Shown here: in pieces, positions 31,790-41,400 of the stretch | Numbering within the stretch: the first letter of the stretch is position 1 | Layout of the letters: each line of letters opens with the position of its first letter | Assembly (NCBI RefSeq): GCF_024172095.1 | Contig: NZ_JAMZDX010000003.1 | Span: 946,001-1,010,000 of the forward strand | DNA length: 64,000 nt | DNA from: Kitasatospora cinereorecta | GTDB lineage: Bacteria; Actinomycetota; Actinomycetes; Streptomycetales; Streptomycetaceae | Direction: 5' to 3' | Translations under genes and position numbers: made by a program | Notes under the pieces: generated by a model | Told to the model about the DNA's origin: nothing | The model's input: the letters and a program-made list of their open reading frames with translations, nothing else | Databases searched by the model: none

Positions 31790-32612
31790 CGACGGTCACG
31801 AAATCGATCAACTCCTCGACCCGGCCCAGCAGGGCCGGGTCGAGGTCCTTGTAGGAGCGGACCGAGCCGAGGATGCGCTTCCAGGCGGCCGGGGTGTCCA
31901 CCGGCCAGCCGAGCCGCCGGCAGATGCCCTCCTTCCAGTCCTCCCCGTACGGGACCTCCGGCCACCCCGGGATGCCCACACTGGCGGGCTTCACCGCCTG
32001 CCAGACGTCGATGTACGGGTGGCCGACCACCAGCACGAGCTCGCCGGTCACCTGCGAGGCGATCCGGTGCTCCTTGGTGCCGGGCAGCAGGTGGTCCACC
32101 AGCACGCCCAGTCGGCGGCCCGGACCGGGCCGGAACGCCGCCACGATGGCCGGCAGGTCGTCGATGCCCTCCAGGTACTCCACCACCACGCCCTCGATCC
32201 GCAGGTCGTCGCCCCAGACCCGCTCGACCAGCTCGGCGTCGTGCCGGCCCTCCACGTAGATCCGCGACTCCCGGGCCACCCGCGCGCGGGCGCCCGGTAC
32301 GGCGACCGAGCCCGACGCGGTCCGACCGGGCCCGCGCTCCGGCGTCGCGGCCGCGGTGGGCCGCACCAGGGTCACCACCCGGCCCTCCAGCAGGAAGCCG
32401 CGCTCCACCATCGGGAAGACCCGGTGCTTGCCGAACCGGTCCTCCAGGGTCACCGTCAGCCCCTCGGCGGTCTTCTCGCAGCGCACCACCGCGCCGCAGA
32501 AACCCGTCGCGGCCTCCTCGACCACCAGGTCGCGCTCGGCCGCGACCTCGGGGGCGGGCTGTTGCCGCTTCCACGGCGGGGTCAGGTCCGGTCCGTACTC
32601 CCTGCTGCGCAT
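31782..32612 (-). CDS. DUF3097 family protein
   Basis: 276 residues from ATG 32612 (MRSREYGPDLTPPWKRQQ). The family is widespread in actinobacteria and uncharacterised. Conserved blocks seen: EDRFGKHRVFPMVERGFLLEG (about 75), RIYVEGRHDAELVERVWGDDLR (about 130), VEYLEGIDDLPA, GVLVDHLLPGTKEHRIA (about 180) and a C-terminal helical part with GWPEVPYGEDWKEGICRRLGW. The EGRHDAELVE and DHLLPGTKE segments resemble a Toprim-like acidic arrangement (E near the start, D-x-D-like later), which could imply a metal-dependent nuclease-like fold; that is inference. The upstream frame to 33296 is a shadow of the next gene. Confidence 0.8.
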   Translation of the reverse strand: MRSREYGPDLTPPWKRQQPAPEVAAERDLVVEEAATGFCGAVVRCEKTAEGLTVTLEDRFGKHRVFPMVERGFLLEGRVVTLVRPTAAATPERGPGRTASGSVAVPGARARVARESRIYVEGRHDAELVERVWGDDLRIEGVVVEYLEGIDDLPAIVAAFRPGPGRRLGVLVDHLLPGTKEHRIASQVTGELVLVVGHPYIDVWQAVKPASVGIPGWPEVPYGEDWKEGICRRLGWPVDTPAAWKRILGSVRSYKDLDPALLGRVEELIDFVTVVS

Positions 32613-32650
32613 CTGCCGGAGTCTACGGCGCGGGGGTGCGGGCCGGCCGG

Positions 32651-33421
32651 TCAGCCCGCGTACGGCGCGGCGACGGCCAGCACCGCGGCGACCCGCTCGC
32701 GGACGGCGGCCGCGTGCCGCAGCGGCCGCACCCCGCCGTCCGTCCAGCCGGGCCGCACCCCGCGGTCGGCCAGCAGGTAGAGCACCCGCAGCGTCCGCAG
32801 GGTGTTGGAGGCGAACGGGGGCATCGGGCCGGGCTCGCCGTCCGCGAAGGTGGCGGCGACCGGCTCCAGCCAGGCCACCGACGCCTCCTCGGTCAGCTCC
32901 TCGCGGGTCAGCGTCAGGGCCAGGGCGAAGCCCAGCCGGTCGTCCTCCATCGCGTCCCAGACGTGCCCGGTCGGCGCCAGCAGCCGCGCCGCGCCCAGCT
33001 CCAGCAGCGCGGCCGGGTCCGCCCCGGGGTGCAGGCCGAAGGAGCGCAGCAGGTCGGCGCCGTGGGCGACGGCGTGCAGCCAGCCGAGGGTGTCGTCCCA
33101 GCCGCGCAGGTCCCGCTCGGCCGGGTACCAGCGGGCGAACGCGGCCAGCCACTGCGGCCGGTAGGCGCCCGCCTGCACCAGCTTGGCGAGGACCAGCGGG
33201 GCGAAGGTCCTGGCCTGGATCTCCGGGTCCGCGAAGCGCTCGGCGAGCTCGTCCCCGAGCGCCAGCCGCGCGGCCGGGTCCAGCTCCGGCACCCACCGCG
33301 CCAGCAGCGGGTACGCCCGCTCGTCCCGCTCCACCGGATCCGGCGACCGCAGCGCCGCACTCACCGCCGCCACCGCCTCCGGGGTGGGCGCGGCCGAATC
33401 GATCCCACTCCAGTCGATCAT
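32651..33421 (-). CDS. DUF2785 family protein
   Basis: 256 residues. It is entirely helical, with HEAT-like repeated helices (ALRSPDPVERDERAYPLLARWV, ALGDELAERFADPEIQ, FAPLVLAKLVQAG). The family signature RGWDDTLGWLHAVAHGADLL lies at about 125-145. The role is unknown; the family occurs in Gram-positive bacteria. It is 38 bp upstream of the DUF3097 gene on the same strand and is probably in the same transcript. ATG 33421 is the natural start. Confidence 0.8.
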   Translation of the reverse strand: MIDWSGIDSAAPTPEAVAAVSAALRSPDPVERDERAYPLLARWVPELDPAARLALGDELAERFADPEIQARTFAPLVLAKLVQAGAYRPQWLAAFARWYPAERDLRGWDDTLGWLHAVAHGADLLRSFGLHPGADPAALLELGAARLLAPTGHVWDAMEDDRLGFALALTLTREELTEEASVAWLEPVAATFADGEPGPMPPFASNTLRTLRVLYLLADRGVRPGWTDGGVRPLRHAAAVRERVAAVLAVAAPYAG

Positions 33422-33463
33422 GGACCGGACCCTACCCCCGCCCGCCCCGGCCCCGCCAGGGAT

Positions 33464-34048
33464 TCACAGACCGGGGGCGCCCCAGACCGGGAACCAGCGG
33501 CTGAGGTCGGTCTCCAGGCGGAGGTCGTTGCCGAGCATGGCCTTGATCTGGAGCTCGACCGGGCTGTTGCGCTTCTCGTCGCCGCCGGGCATCGGGGCGA
33601 AGGGGTAGAACGTGCCGCGCTTGTAGAGGTAGACCAGGCCGAGGGCCTGGCCGGCGTCGTTGCGGAAGGCGACGATCGAGCAGAGCAGCTGCGGGCCGAA
33701 GCCGTTGGCCTCCAGCTCGCTGTTGACCGCGTGGAGGTCGTTGACCAGGTCCGGAAGCTCCTCGGGGGTGTGCCGGGCGAGCAGCCAGGTGTAGCCGTAG
33801 GAGTCCTGCGAGACCTCGACCGGGACGCCGCCCTTGCCGGTGTCCGCGTCCAGCAGGGCGCGGACCTGGGCCTGGACGTCGGCGAAGGCCCCGCCCTCGA
33901 CCGCGGCGAAGCAGACCGAGCCGAGCCCGGTCGGGCGGAAGCCGGCCGCGGCCTCCAGGGTGAGGGCGGCGGAGGGCACGCCGAACAGCTGGTCGAGGTC
34001 GGGCCGGACCGGCTTGCTCCGGCCGAACAGGGTGTCCAGGAATCCCAC
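33464..34048 (-). CDS. pspAB: PspA-associated protein PspAB
   Basis: 194 residues from GTG 34048, with GGAG 9 bp upstream; a TTG at 34063 would add five residues. The start VGFLDTLFGRSKPVRPDLDQLFGVPSAALTLE is typical of the PspAB family, which in actinobacteria and archaea is linked to PspA and to the HtpX protease in membrane-stress response. The gene here lies 50 bp downstream of htpX on the same strand, consistent with that role. It is a soluble cytoplasmic protein. No PspA gene is in the window. Confidence 0.83.
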   Translation of the reverse strand: MGFLDTLFGRSKPVRPDLDQLFGVPSAALTLEAAAGFRPTGLGSVCFAAVEGGAFADVQAQVRALLDADTGKGGVPVEVSQDSYGYTWLLARHTPEELPDLVNDLHAVNSELEANGFGPQLLCSIVAFRNDAGQALGLVYLYKRGTFYPFAPMPGGDEKRNSPVELQIKAMLGNDLRLETDLSRWFPVWGAPGL

Positions 34049-34098
34049 GGGCGGCGGCTCCAATCGGGCGACGGGAACGAAGACTGGCCGGAAACGGA

Positions 34099-35022
34099 CT
34101 ACTTGCCGAGCTCGCTGGACAGCTTCGCCAGCTGGGCGAGCCGCTGCTCCAGCGAGGGGTGGGTCGAGAACAGCTGGCTGGCCACGTCCTTGGGGCTCAG
34201 CGCCGGGGCGAAGTAGAAGGCGTTGTACGGCTGCGCCTGGCGCAGGTCCTTGCTGGGGATCGCGGCGATCTGTCCGGTCACCTTGGTCAGTGCCGAGGCG
34301 AGGGCACTGGGCCGGCCGGTCAGCTGGGCCGCCGCGCGGTCGGCCGCCAGCTCGCGGTAGCGCGAGAGCAGGCGGGTGAGCAGGAAGCTCAGTGCGTACA
34401 CCAGCATCGAGGCGACCGGGATCAGGATCAGCGCGATGGCGGTGTTGGGGTCGTTGCTGTTGCGGTTGCTGCTGCCCAGGAAGCCGCCGTACAAGGCGAT
34501 CCGGGTCATCGCGCCGGCCAGCACGCCGAGGAAGCCCGCGACGGTCATCACCGCCACGTCCCGGTGGGCGACGTGCGAGAGCTCGTGCGCCAGCACACCC
34601 TCCAGCTCCTCCGGTTGCAGCCGGCGGAGCAGGCCGGTGGTGACGCAGACGACCGCGTTCTGGGGGTTGCGGCCGGTGGCGAACGCGTTGGGCATGTCGT
34701 TGTCGGCGACCGCCACCCGGGGTTTGGGCATGTCGGCCAGCGCGCAGAGTCGGTCGATCGCGCCGTGGAGCTGGGGGTACTGCTCGGGCGTCACCGGGTG
34801 GGCTCCCATCGCCCGCTCGGTGATCTTGTCGCTGAACCAGAACTGGGCGACGAACAGTCCGCCGGAGACCAGCACGATCAGCGGCCAGGCGCCGCGCAGC
34901 AGCACGATCAGCAACCCCGTGAAGCCGACGTAGACCAGGCCGATGAGGAACATGGTGGTCACCATCCGACCGGTCAGACCCCGGTCGGGGGCGAACCGGG
35001 AGTGCTGCTGAGACGTCGACAT
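34099..35022 (-). CDS. htpX: HtpX-like membrane zinc metalloprotease (M48)
   Basis: 307 residues. Two N-terminal transmembrane helices (about 20-60, MFLIGLVYVGFTGLLIVLL, LIVLVSGGLFVAQFWF), then the zinc site HELSH at about 145 (LEGVLAHELSHVAHRDV), two further helices (VAGFLGVLAGAMTRIALYGGF, ALILIPVASMLVYALSFLL) and the third-ligand helix YRELAADRAAAQLTGRP. HtpX degrades damaged membrane proteins with the active site facing the cytoplasm. It is followed by pspAB, a linked membrane-stress gene. It is divergent from the heat-shock regulator gene hrcA. Confidence 0.95.
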   Translation of the reverse strand: MSTSQQHSRFAPDRGLTGRMVTTMFLIGLVYVGFTGLLIVLLRGAWPLIVLVSGGLFVAQFWFSDKITERAMGAHPVTPEQYPQLHGAIDRLCALADMPKPRVAVADNDMPNAFATGRNPQNAVVCVTTGLLRRLQPEELEGVLAHELSHVAHRDVAVMTVAGFLGVLAGAMTRIALYGGFLGSSNRNSNDPNTAIALILIPVASMLVYALSFLLTRLLSRYRELAADRAAAQLTGRPSALASALTKVTGQIAAIPSKDLRQAQPYNAFYFAPALSPKDVASQLFSTHPSLEQRLAQLAKLSSELGK

Positions 35023-35132
35023 CGCTGCTCCTCCTCTGTGGTTCCTGACTTCGATGCTGCCACTCGGACGAGGATCACGTCGGCGCCCCGTTCCTGCCGC
35101 CGGACCCGGGCCTTACACTGGCAGGTACGGTT

Positions 35133-35159
35133 CTGGCACTCTGCCTTCCGGAGTGCCAG
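35133..35159 (+). promoter_or_regulatory. CIRCE element of the hrcA-dnaJ operon
   Basis: CTGGCACTC (35133-35141), 9 bp, GAGTGCCAG (35151-35159): a perfect inverted repeat matching the CIRCE pattern (consensus TTAGCACTC-N9-GAGTGCTAA) in its GC-rich actinobacterial form. It is 50 bp before the hrcA ATG, and a candidate promoter TTCCTG-N17-TACACT ends at 35119. HrcA should bind here and repress its own operon until heat shock. Confidence 0.9.
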
Positions 35160-35208
35160 CCAACCGGGACAGCTACCCGCTCAACGGACGAAGACGGAGG
35201 TGCGTGCC

Positions 35209-36282
35209 ATGTCGGACGAGAACAAGCCCGACGCCCGCCTGTTCGACACGCGCCCGTCCGTCCGCCCGCTGGACGAGCGGCGCCTGGCGGTGCTGCGCGC
35301 CATTGTCCAGGACTACGTGGGCACCGAGGAGCCGGTCGGCTCGAAGGCCCTGGTCGAGCGGCACAGCCTCGGCGTGTCGCCGGCCACCGTCCGCAACGAC
35401 ATGGCGGCCCTGGAGGACGAGGGGTACATCCAGCAGCCGCACACCAGCGCCGGCCGGATCCCGACCGACAAGGGCTACCGGCTGTTCGTCGACCGGCTGG
35501 CCGAGGTCAAGCCGATGTCCGCACCCGAGCGGAGAGCCATCCGGCACTTCCTCGAGGGCGCGGTCGACCTGGACGACGTGGTCGCCCGTACGGTCCGGCT
35601 GCTCGCGCAGCTGACCCGGCAGGTGGCGGTCGTCCAGTACCCCTCGCTGACCCGTTCGACCGTGCGGCACATCGAACTGGTCGCGCTGACCCCGGCCAAG
35701 CTGATGCTGGTGCTGATCACCAACACCGGCCGGGTCGAGCAGCGGATGGTGGACTGCCCGGGCTCGGTGGGGGAGACCCTGCTGGGCGACCTGCGGGCCA
35801 AACTGAACGGCATGGCGGGCGGCTGCCGGCTCCCCGAGGTCCCGGTGGTCCTGGAGGACCTCCCGGCCGGCTTCGAGGCGGCCGAGCGGCCGATCGTCAG
35901 TGCGGTGCTCGCCACGCTCTTCGAGACGCTGGCCGAGCAGAACGAGGAGCGGATCATGCTGGCGGGCACCGCCAACCTGACCCGCTTCGGACACGACTTC
36001 CCGCTCACCGTCCAGCCCGTGCTGGAAGCGCTGGAGGAACAGGTCGTCCTGCTCCGCCTGCTGGGTGAGACGGCGGAGTCCGGGATGACGGTCCGGATCG
36101 GCCACGAGATCTCCTACGAGGGGCTCAATTCCACCTCGATGGTCTCCGTCGGTTACGGTTCGGGCGACCAGAGCGTGGCAAAGCTCGGGGTGATCGGTCC
36201 GACCCGGATGGATTACCCGGGCACAATGGGGGCGGTGCGAGCGGTGGCACGGTACGTGGGTCAGATCCTGGCCGAGTCGTAA
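35209..36282 (+). CDS. hrcA: Heat-inducible transcription repressor HrcA
   Basis: 357 residues from ATG 35209. The N-terminal winged helix has DERRLAVLRAIVQDYVGTEEPVGSKALVERHSLGVSPATVRNDMAALEDEGYIQQPHTSAGRIPTDKGYRLFVD (about 20-95, with the highly conserved HTSAGRIPT), followed by the GAF-like dimerisation and inserted domains (FLEGAVDLDDVVARTVRLLAQLTRQVAVVQYP). The first 18 residues are longer than in many HrcA annotations; a later start is not marked by a better Shine-Dalgarno sequence. A perfect CIRCE lies upstream. It is co-directional with dnaJ, rsmE and further genes. Confidence 0.96.
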   Translation: MSDENKPDARLFDTRPSVRPLDERRLAVLRAIVQDYVGTEEPVGSKALVERHSLGVSPATVRNDMAALEDEGYIQQPHTSAGRIPTDKGYRLFVDRLAEVKPMSAPERRAIRHFLEGAVDLDDVVARTVRLLAQLTRQVAVVQYPSLTRSTVRHIELVALTPAKLMLVLITNTGRVEQRMVDCPGSVGETLLGDLRAKLNGMAGGCRLPEVPVVLEDLPAGFEAAERPIVSAVLATLFETLAEQNEERIMLAGTANLTRFGHDFPLTVQPVLEALEEQVVLLRLLGETAESGMTVRIGHEISYEGLNSTSMVSVGYGSGDQSVAKLGVIGPTRMDYPGTMGAVRAVARYVGQILAES

Positions 36283-36352
36283 CACGGCGCCGGCCGCGGC
36301 CGGCGCAGTCGATCGCAAGCACTTCTAGAGGCGGAACAAACCGGAGCATTTG

Positions 36353-37492
36353 GTGGCCACGGACTACTACGCGGTACTCGGCGTCCGACGCGACGCGGGG
36401 CAGGACGAGATCAAGAAGGCGTTCCGACGCCTGGCACGCGAACTGCACCCGGACGTCAACCCGGACCCGAAGACGCAGGAGCGGTTCAAGGAGATCAACG
36501 CCGCCTACGAGGTGCTCTCCGATCCGCAGAAGCGCCAGGTCTACGACCTCGGCGGCGACCCGCTGTCGCCCGGCGGCGGAGGCGCGGGCGGCTTCGGAGC
36601 CGGCGCGGCCGGCTTCGGCTTCTCCGACATCATGGACGCCTTCTTCGGCGCCGCCACCGGCCAGCGCGGACCGCGCTCCCGGACCCGGCGCGGCCAGGAC
36701 GCCATGATCCGGCTGGAGATCACCCTGGAGGAGGCCGCCTTCGGCACCACCAAGGAACTCCAGGTCGACACCGCCGTCACCTGCACCACCTGCTCCGGTG
36801 AGGGCGCCGCCCCGGGCACCACCGCCCAGACCTGCGACATGTGCCGCGGCAAGGGCGAGGTCTCCCAGGTGACCCGCTCCTTCCTCGGCCAGGTCATGAC
36901 CTCCCGGCCCTGCCCCCAGTGCCAGGGCTTCGGCACCGTGGTGCCGACCCCGTGCCCGGAGTGCGCCGGCGACGGCCGCGTCCGCGCCCGCCGCACCCTG
37001 ACCGTCAAGATCCCGGCCGGTGTCGACAACGGCACCCGGATCCAGCTGGCCGGCGAGGGCGAGGTCGGCCCCGGCGGCGGCCCGGCCGGCGACCTGTACG
37101 TCGAGATCGCCGAGACCAGCCACAACGTCTTCCAGCGGCGCGGCGACGACCTGCACTGCACGGTCACCATCCCGATGACCGCCGCGGCGCTCGGCACCCA
37201 GGTGCCGCTGCAGACCCTGGACGGCCTGGAGGAGGTCGACATCCGGCCCGGCACCCAGTCCGGCCAGTCGATCCCGCTCCACGGGCGCGGCATCACGCAT
37301 CTGCGCGGCGGCGGCCGGGGCGACCTGATAGTGCATGTCGAGGTCCAGACGCCGACCAAGCTCGACCCGGAGCAGGAGGACCTGCTGCGGCGGCTCTCCA
37401 TCCTGCGCGGCGAGGAGCGGCCGTCCGGCCAGTTCGCCCCGGGGCAGCAGGGGCTGTTCTCCCGCCTCAAGGACGCCTTCAACGGCCGCTAG
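36353..37492 (+). CDS. dnaJ: Chaperone DnaJ
   Basis: 379 residues from GTG 36353 (GGAG 6 bp upstream); TTG 36350 is adjacent. J domain 1-68 with the HPD motif (LARELHPDVNPDPK), Gly/Phe-rich region (about 75-105), and four zinc-binding CxxCxGxG repeats (CTTCSGEG, CDMCRGKG, CPQCQGFG, CPECAGDG at about 143-215), then the client-binding C-terminal domains. DnaJ stimulates DnaK ATPase and delivers unfolded proteins. It follows the CIRCE-regulated hrcA by 70 bp, the usual second dnaJ operon of Streptomyces (hrcA-dnaJ2), which distinguishes it from the dnaK-linked copy. Confidence 0.96.
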   Translation: MATDYYAVLGVRRDAGQDEIKKAFRRLARELHPDVNPDPKTQERFKEINAAYEVLSDPQKRQVYDLGGDPLSPGGGGAGGFGAGAAGFGFSDIMDAFFGAATGQRGPRSRTRRGQDAMIRLEITLEEAAFGTTKELQVDTAVTCTTCSGEGAAPGTTAQTCDMCRGKGEVSQVTRSFLGQVMTSRPCPQCQGFGTVVPTPCPECAGDGRVRARRTLTVKIPAGVDNGTRIQLAGEGEVGPGGGPAGDLYVEIAETSHNVFQRRGDDLHCTVTIPMTAAALGTQVPLQTLDGLEEVDIRPGTQSGQSIPLHGRGITHLRGGGRGDLIVHVEVQTPTKLDPEQEDLLRRLSILRGEERPSGQFAPGQQGLFSRLKDAFNGR

Positions 37493-37515
37493 GCCCACTG
37501 ATCAGGGCAGCACCA

Positions 37516-37628
37516 CAGGGGCGCGAGGAACTGCGCGACCGACCATGCACTCAGGTGGAGCGTGGCTGGGCGCGCAGTTCTCCCCCAGCCTTCGGCCGGG
37601 AGGTACCCCCACGCGCCCCTGGGTTCAC
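37516..37628. repeat. Palindromic intergenic repeat, copy A
   Basis: The left arm CAGGGGCGCGAGGAACTGCG begins 24 bp after the dnaJ stop, and the right arm ends with ACGCGCCCCTGG before 37628. The right arm is split by a second hairpin, CCCCCAGCCTTCGGCCGGGAG, and further C-rich sequence. It shares the core GGGGCGCG-GGAACTGCGCGACC with two more copies in the window (41680 and 48814). Confidence 0.8.
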
Positions 37629-37644
37629 GTTTAAGGAGCACTCA

Positions 37645-38394
37645 TTGACCGCGCCGGTGTTCGTCGTCGAGAGCGCCGTCCTGGCCGGAGTCGCGCCGGG
37701 CGCGACGGTGCGCCTCGACGGGCCGGAGGGCCGGCACGCCGTCGCGGTGAAGCGGCTGGAGGCCGGCGAGGCGGTCACGCTGGCGGACGGGCAGGGCCGC
37801 GGGGTGTACGGGACGGTGTCCGCCGTCCACGGCAAGGACGCGCTGGACGTGGCGGTGGCCGAGGTCCGCGACGAGCCGCAGCCCAGCCCGCGGATCGTGG
37901 TCGTGCAGGCCCTGCCCAAGGGCGACCGCGGTGAGGTCGCGGTGGAGACGATGACCGAGGTCGGCGTCGACGTGGTGATCCCGTGGGCGGCGTCCCGGTG
38001 CATCACCCAGTGGAAGGGCGAGCGCGGCGCCAAGGCGCTGGCGAAGTGGCGGGCCACCGCGCGGGAGGCGGGCAAGCAGTCCCGCCGGCTGCGCTTCCCG
38101 GAGGTGCGGGAGCTGATGACGACCCGCCAGCTGGCGCCGCTGCTGGCGCAGGCGGCGCTCGCCGCCGTGCTGCACGAGGAGGGGGCGGAGCCGCTGGCGG
38201 CCGCCGCGCTGCCGCCGGGCGGCGACATCGTGCTGGTGGTCGGCCCGGAGGGCGGCGTCGCGCCGGAGGAGCTGGCGGCGTTCGCCGAGGCGGGCGCCCG
38301 GCCGTACCGGCTCGGGCCGTCGGTGCTGCGGACGTCCACCGCCGGGGTGGCGGCCGGCGCGCTGCTGCTGGGACGCACCGGCCGCTGGAGCTGA
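37645..38394 (+). CDS. rsmE: 16S rRNA (uracil(1498)-N3)-methyltransferase
   Basis: 249 residues from TTG 37645, with AAGGAG 6 bp upstream. N-terminal PUA-like domain (DGPEGRHAVAVKRLEAGEAVTLADGQGRGVYG), then a SPOUT methyltransferase domain with the trefoil-knot motifs GDIVLVVGPEGGVAPEELAAF (about 195) and YRLGPSVLRTSTAGVAAGALLLG. RsmE methylates U1498 in helix 44 of 16S rRNA. It follows dnaJ in the hrcA-dnaJ-rsmE order seen in many Gram-positives; here a repeat copy separates them by 150 bp. Confidence 0.95.
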   Translation: MTAPVFVVESAVLAGVAPGATVRLDGPEGRHAVAVKRLEAGEAVTLADGQGRGVYGTVSAVHGKDALDVAVAEVRDEPQPSPRIVVVQALPKGDRGEVAVETMTEVGVDVVIPWAASRCITQWKGERGAKALAKWRATAREAGKQSRRLRFPEVRELMTTRQLAPLLAQAALAAVLHEEGAEPLAAAALPPGGDIVLVVGPEGGVAPEELAAFAEAGARPYRLGPSVLRTSTAGVAAGALLLGRTGRWS

Positions 38395-38466
38395 CCCTGG
38401 ACGCCGGGCCCGCCGGATCCCGTAATTCGGCGCCCTGGCGTCCGTGCGCTGCCTATCGTGGCGGAT

Positions 38467-41400
38467 GTGACAGATTCGCAGCGCGCCTACCTGCGCCACC
38501 CGCACCTGTACGGCGACCTGGTCACCTTCGTCGCCGAGGACGACGTCTGGCTGGCCCCGATCGGGGGTGGCCGGGCCTGGCGGCTGACGGCCGACCAGGT
38601 GCCGGTCGGGCACCCGAGGTTCTCCCCGGACGGCCGGCTCATCGCCTGGACGTCCACCCGGGACGGCGCCCCGGAGGTCCACGTCGCGCCCGCCGACGGC
38701 GGCCCGTCGCGCCGGCTGACCCACTGGGGCAGCCCGCACACGGTGCTGCGCGGCTGGACGGCCGACGGCCGGCCGATCGCCACCACCACCGCCGGACAGG
38801 CGACCCTGCGCCGTACCTGGGCGGCGGCCGTTCCGCTGGACGGCGGACCGGCCGAGCGGCTGCCGTACGGTCCGGTCTCCGGCCTGGCCCAGGAGCCCGG
38901 CGGCGAGCGCACGCTGCTGGTCTCGGCGTTCGGCCGGGAGCCGGCGATGTGGAAGCGCTACCGGGGCGGGCAGACCGGCAAGCTGTGGATCGGCGTACGG
39001 GACTTCGAACGCGTCCACGCCGGGCTGGACGGCCACCTCGAGTCCCCGCTGTGGGTCGCCGGGCCGGACGGCTCCAGGATCGCCTTCCTGTCGGACCACG
39101 AGGGCGTCGGGCAGCTCTACTCCAGCCGCCCCGACGGCAGCGACCTGCGGCGGCACAGTGACGGCGGGTTCTACGCCCGCAACGCCTCCACCGACGGCAC
39201 CCGGGTGGTCTGGCACAGTGGCGGCGACCTCTGGCTGCTCGACGACCTGGACGGCGCGCGGCCGCGCCGCCTGGACGTCGCCCCCGCGGGCCCGCGCACC
39301 CGCCGCCAGCCCCATCCCACCTCCGCGGCCGGACAGCTCGACGCGGTCGCGCCGGACCGCACCGGCCGGGCCAGCGCGGTGGTCGTCCGCGGCACCGTGC
39401 ACTGGCTGACCCACTGCGAGGGGCCGTCCCGGGTACTGGACGAGACCCCCGGCGTCCGCAGCCGACTGGTCCGGATCGTCCCCGGCGAGGACGGCGCTCA
39501 GGGCGCCGTCTGGGTGAGCGACGCCGAGGGCGACGACGCGCTCGAGTACGCGCCCGCCGTGCTCGGCACCGAGCGCCGCCGACTGGCCGCCGGCCGGCTC
39601 GGCCGGGTGCTGGACCTCGCCGTCTCCCCGGACGGCAAGCAGCTGGCGGTCGCCTCGCACGACGGCCGGCTGCTGCTGGTCGCGGTCAGCGACGGCGCGG
39701 TGCACGAGTTGGCCCGCAGCGGCGACGGCGAGGTCAGCGGCCTGGTCTTCAGCCCCGACTCGGCGTGGCTGGCCTGGTCGCAGCCGGTGCTCGGCCCGTG
39801 GGCGCTGCGCCAGATCATGCTGGCCGACCTCACCTCCCGGACCGTCAGCGAGGCCACCCAGCAGCGCTTCCACGACTACTCGCCGGCGTTCACCGCCGAC
39901 GGGAAGCACCTGGCGTTCCTGTCGGTGCGCAACTTCGACCCGGTGTACGACGCGCACGTCTTCGACCTGTCCTTCCCCGCCGGCACCCGCCCGTACCTGA
40001 TCACGCTGGCCGCCGACACCCCGTCGCCCTTCGGCCCGCAGCGGGCCGGCCTCGGCCCCGGCGGCGAGGACGACGAGCCCAAGGACACCGAGAAGAAGGA
40101 CGAGCCCGCCGTCCCGCCCACCCGGGTCGACCTGGACGGGATCGCCGACCGGATCATCCCCTTCCCGGTCCAGGGCGGCCGCTTCGGCAGCCTGCGGGCC
40201 GCCAAGGACGGCGTGCTGTGGACCCGGCTGCCGTTCGTCGGTGAACTCGGCGACAGCGCCGCCTCGCTGGAGGACGACCACCCCCGGGCCACCCTGGAGC
40301 GCTTCGACCTCAAGAAGCGCCGCGCCGAGGAACTGGTCGCCGCGCTCGACGGCTACGCGGTCAGCGGCGACGGCAGCCGGCTCGCCGTGCTCGACGACGA
40401 CGGCCTGCGGATCCTCCCCGCCGACCACAAGGCCGGGGACGACGACGACCTGGACGTCGACCTCGCCCGGATCCGGGTCACCGTCGACCCCGCCGCCGAG
40501 TGGCGGCAGATGTTCGCCGAGAACGGCCGGCTGATGCGCGACAACTTCTGGCGCGCCGACCTCGGCGGCGCCGACTGGGCCGGCATCCTCGACCGCTACC
40601 GTCCGCTGGTCGACCGGATCGGCTCGCACTCCGACCTGGTCGACCTGCTCTGGGAGACCGTCGGCGAACTCGGCACCTCCCACGCGTACGTCATCCCGCC
40701 CGGCCGCGGCGCCGAGGCCGCCCGCCGGCAGGGCCTGCTCGGCGCCGACCTGGTCCGCGACGGCCTGCAGTGGCGGATCGGGCGGATCCTGCCCGGCGAG
40801 TCCTCCGACCCGCGGGCCCGCTCCCCGCTGGCCGCGCCCGGCGTGGCGATCCGCCCCGGCGACGCGATCACCGCGGTCAACGGCCGACCGGTCGACCCCG
40901 TCACCGGCCCCGCCCCGCTGCTCGCCGGCACCGCGGGACAGCCGGTCGAACTCACCGTCACCGGCAAGGACGGCAGCGGCGAGCGCCACCCCGTGGTGGT
41001 GCCGCTGGCCGACGAGGAGGCCCTGCGCTACCACGACTGGGTGGCCGGCCGGCGGGCCGCCGTCCGCGAACTCTCCCACGGGCGGCTCGGCTACCTGCAC
41101 GTCCCCGACATGCAGAGCGCCGGCTGGGCTCAGCTCCACCGCGACCTGCGGGCCGAGATGTCCCGCGAGGGCGTCGTCGTCGACCTCCGGGAGAACCGCG
41201 GCGGTCACACCTCGCAACTGATCATCGAAAAGCTCGGCCGGAAGATCATCGGGTGGGACCGCGCCCGCGACATCGACCGCGCCGACCCGTACCCGGCGGA
41301 CGCGCCGCGCGGCCCCGTGGTGGCCCTCGCCAACGAGTTCTCCGGCTCCGACGGCGACATCGTCAACGCCGCCATCCAGGCCCTCGGCATCGGCCCGGTG

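Noticed and set aside
37516..37628. Palindromic repeat as a structured RNA gene or riboswitch
   Set aside because: Located behind stop codons, not in leaders; simple long hairpins without conserved unpaired core.
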